Source: Christensenellaceae bacterium (GTDB taxonomy: Bacteria; Bacillota; Clostridia; Christensenellales; Aristaeellaceae). Taken from it: a stretch of 6,468 nucleotides of DNA. A program made the translations under genes and the position numbers. The notes beneath the pieces are model-generated. The model did not search any database. It had not been told where the DNA came from and saw only the letters and a program-made list of their open reading frames with translations. The stretch is from positions 1 through 6,468 of the forward strand of contig JADGQP010000046.1 of NCBI GenBank assembly GCA_017881705.1, given 5' to 3'. This document shows, one piece after another, positions 5,794 through 6,468 of the stretch (position 1 is the stretch's first letter; every line of letters begins with the position of its first letter).

Positions 5794-6468
5794 TCTCCCA
5801 TGTGCCGCCCAGCGGCACGTCGATAATCCAGTAATACTGATCGTGGCCCTTCACGGGTTTTATAATGCCGTCGCCTTCCAGCTTCAGCGGGTTGGTAAAC
5901 ACCGTGTCGCCCACAACCGTATCATAGGTCCAATCGTCGAAGCCCTCATACTGGTAGCCGATGCTCGCGTACAGGCTCGCGCTCCAGGTGTCCAGCTTGG
6001 AAGCGTCCATCACAACATGTACGATGGTGGAACCAGCCAGCGGGAAGAAGTCGGACACATACGGGCCGGTGCCGCTGCAAGCCATTGTGCCGCCGTCCTT
6101 CAGGGGCTCTATGGAGATTTCCCAATCTCCGTCGCCCTCAACCAGCAGCTCGTACGTGGCGCTTTCGGTCAGTTTTTCGCAGGAACCGGTTGCCTGCCAG
6201 GTGTTGAATACCTGGTCGTAGCTGCCGCCGGTGAAGGTGACCTTCACGGCGCCCTCCACCGTCACGCGCGCGGGCACCTGCGTTACCTCCACGCCGGAGC
6301 GGATGGCCGTGCCCGTACCCGTTAAGGTCAGGGCTTTGCCCGTGGGCGCATCCTTGGCGCGAAGCTCGCTGATGCGGTCGCTGATGGCCGTTTGTGCGGC
6401 TATCAATTCATCCAGGGTAGCTTTGTTCAGGTCAATTTTCAGGGTTTCGGCAGACGCAGCCGAACCTA
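5780..6468 (-). CDS. Secreted protein with two related beta-rich domains (5' end missing)
   Basis: The frame is open to the right edge, so the start lies outside; 228 residues are visible. The first six (GSAASA) look like the end of a signal peptide with an AxA cleavage site before ETL, so the true start is probably only about 20 codons away. A short helical segment follows (LNKATLDELIAAQTAISDRI), of a kind seen after the signal peptide in many gut Firmicutes exported proteins. Two beta-rich units come next: about 47-120, opening LTLTGTGTAIRS and closing GDGDWEISIE, and about 128-227, opening MACSGTGPYVSD and closing LGGTWEITV. The shared opening and closing motifs suggest a duplicated domain. 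No catalytic motif is seen; binding or surface structure is more likely than an enzyme, but the function is unknown. The TTG at 6404-6406 is internal, not the start. The stop overlaps the end of the GT-C gene. Confidence 0.8.
   Translation of the reverse strand, partial: GSAASAETLKIDLNKATLDELIAAQTAISDRISELRAKDAPTGKALTLTGTGTAIRSGVEVTQVPARVTVEGAVKVTFTGGSYDQVFNTWQATGSCEKLTESATYELLVEGDGDWEISIEPLKDGGTMACSGTGPYVSDFFPLAGSTIVHVVMDASKLDTWSASLYASIGYQYEGFDDWTYDTVVGDTVFTNPLKLEGDGIIKPVKGHDQYYWIIDVPLGGTWEITVR

Noticed and set aside
1..6468. CRISPR array, tRNA or rRNA genes
   Set aside because: No regularly spaced repeats, cloverleaf-like sequence with a conserved T-loop, or rRNA-like segment was noticed on either strand.

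Overview
The window looks like a chromosomal stretch from a Gram-positive-type bacterium, most likely a Bacillota/Clostridia-like gut or anaerobic lineage of moderate to high GC. This rests on three things: strong GGAG-type ribosome binding sites, a secreted protein with Firmicutes-style N-terminal and repeat features, and a GT-C membrane protein of a type I associate with Firmicutes. The lineage is an inference from protein style; no rRNA or other marker gene is present.

Layout. Positions 1-128 are AT-rich, contain no convincing gene, and carry a perfect 14-bp stem hairpin. Positions 129-1467 are a nearly complete IS256-family insertion sequence with an intact 396-residue transposase on the minus strand. 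Its right end cuts off a small minus-strand gene of which only an RBS, a signal peptide and about 20 further residues remain (1463-1615). A good Fur-box-like operator (1651-1669) lies just upstream of that remnant. Positions 1688-2044 are non-coding and hold two GC-rich hairpins.

From 2045 to the right edge the DNA is more GC-rich and appears devoted to the cell envelope. A BcsA-type cellulose synthase with a C-terminal PilZ (c-di-GMP) domain is on the minus strand (2045-3967). Diverging from it is a polytopic GT-C-like glycosyltransferase on the plus strand (4192-5793). Converging on that gene, with a 14-bp overlap of the 3' ends, is the 3' part of a gene for a secreted protein with two related beta-rich domains (5780 to the right edge).

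How they may work together. The synthase probably makes a beta-glucan at the membrane under c-di-GMP control. The GT-C protein probably moves sugars from a lipid carrier on the outer face of the membrane, and the third product is exported. A link between the three is only suggested by adjacency. No BcsB, BcsZ or diguanylate cyclase is visible in the window. I found no convincing previously undescribed system. The most interesting local structure is an iron-responsive-looking promoter whose secreted gene has been replaced by a transposase reading in the same direction.
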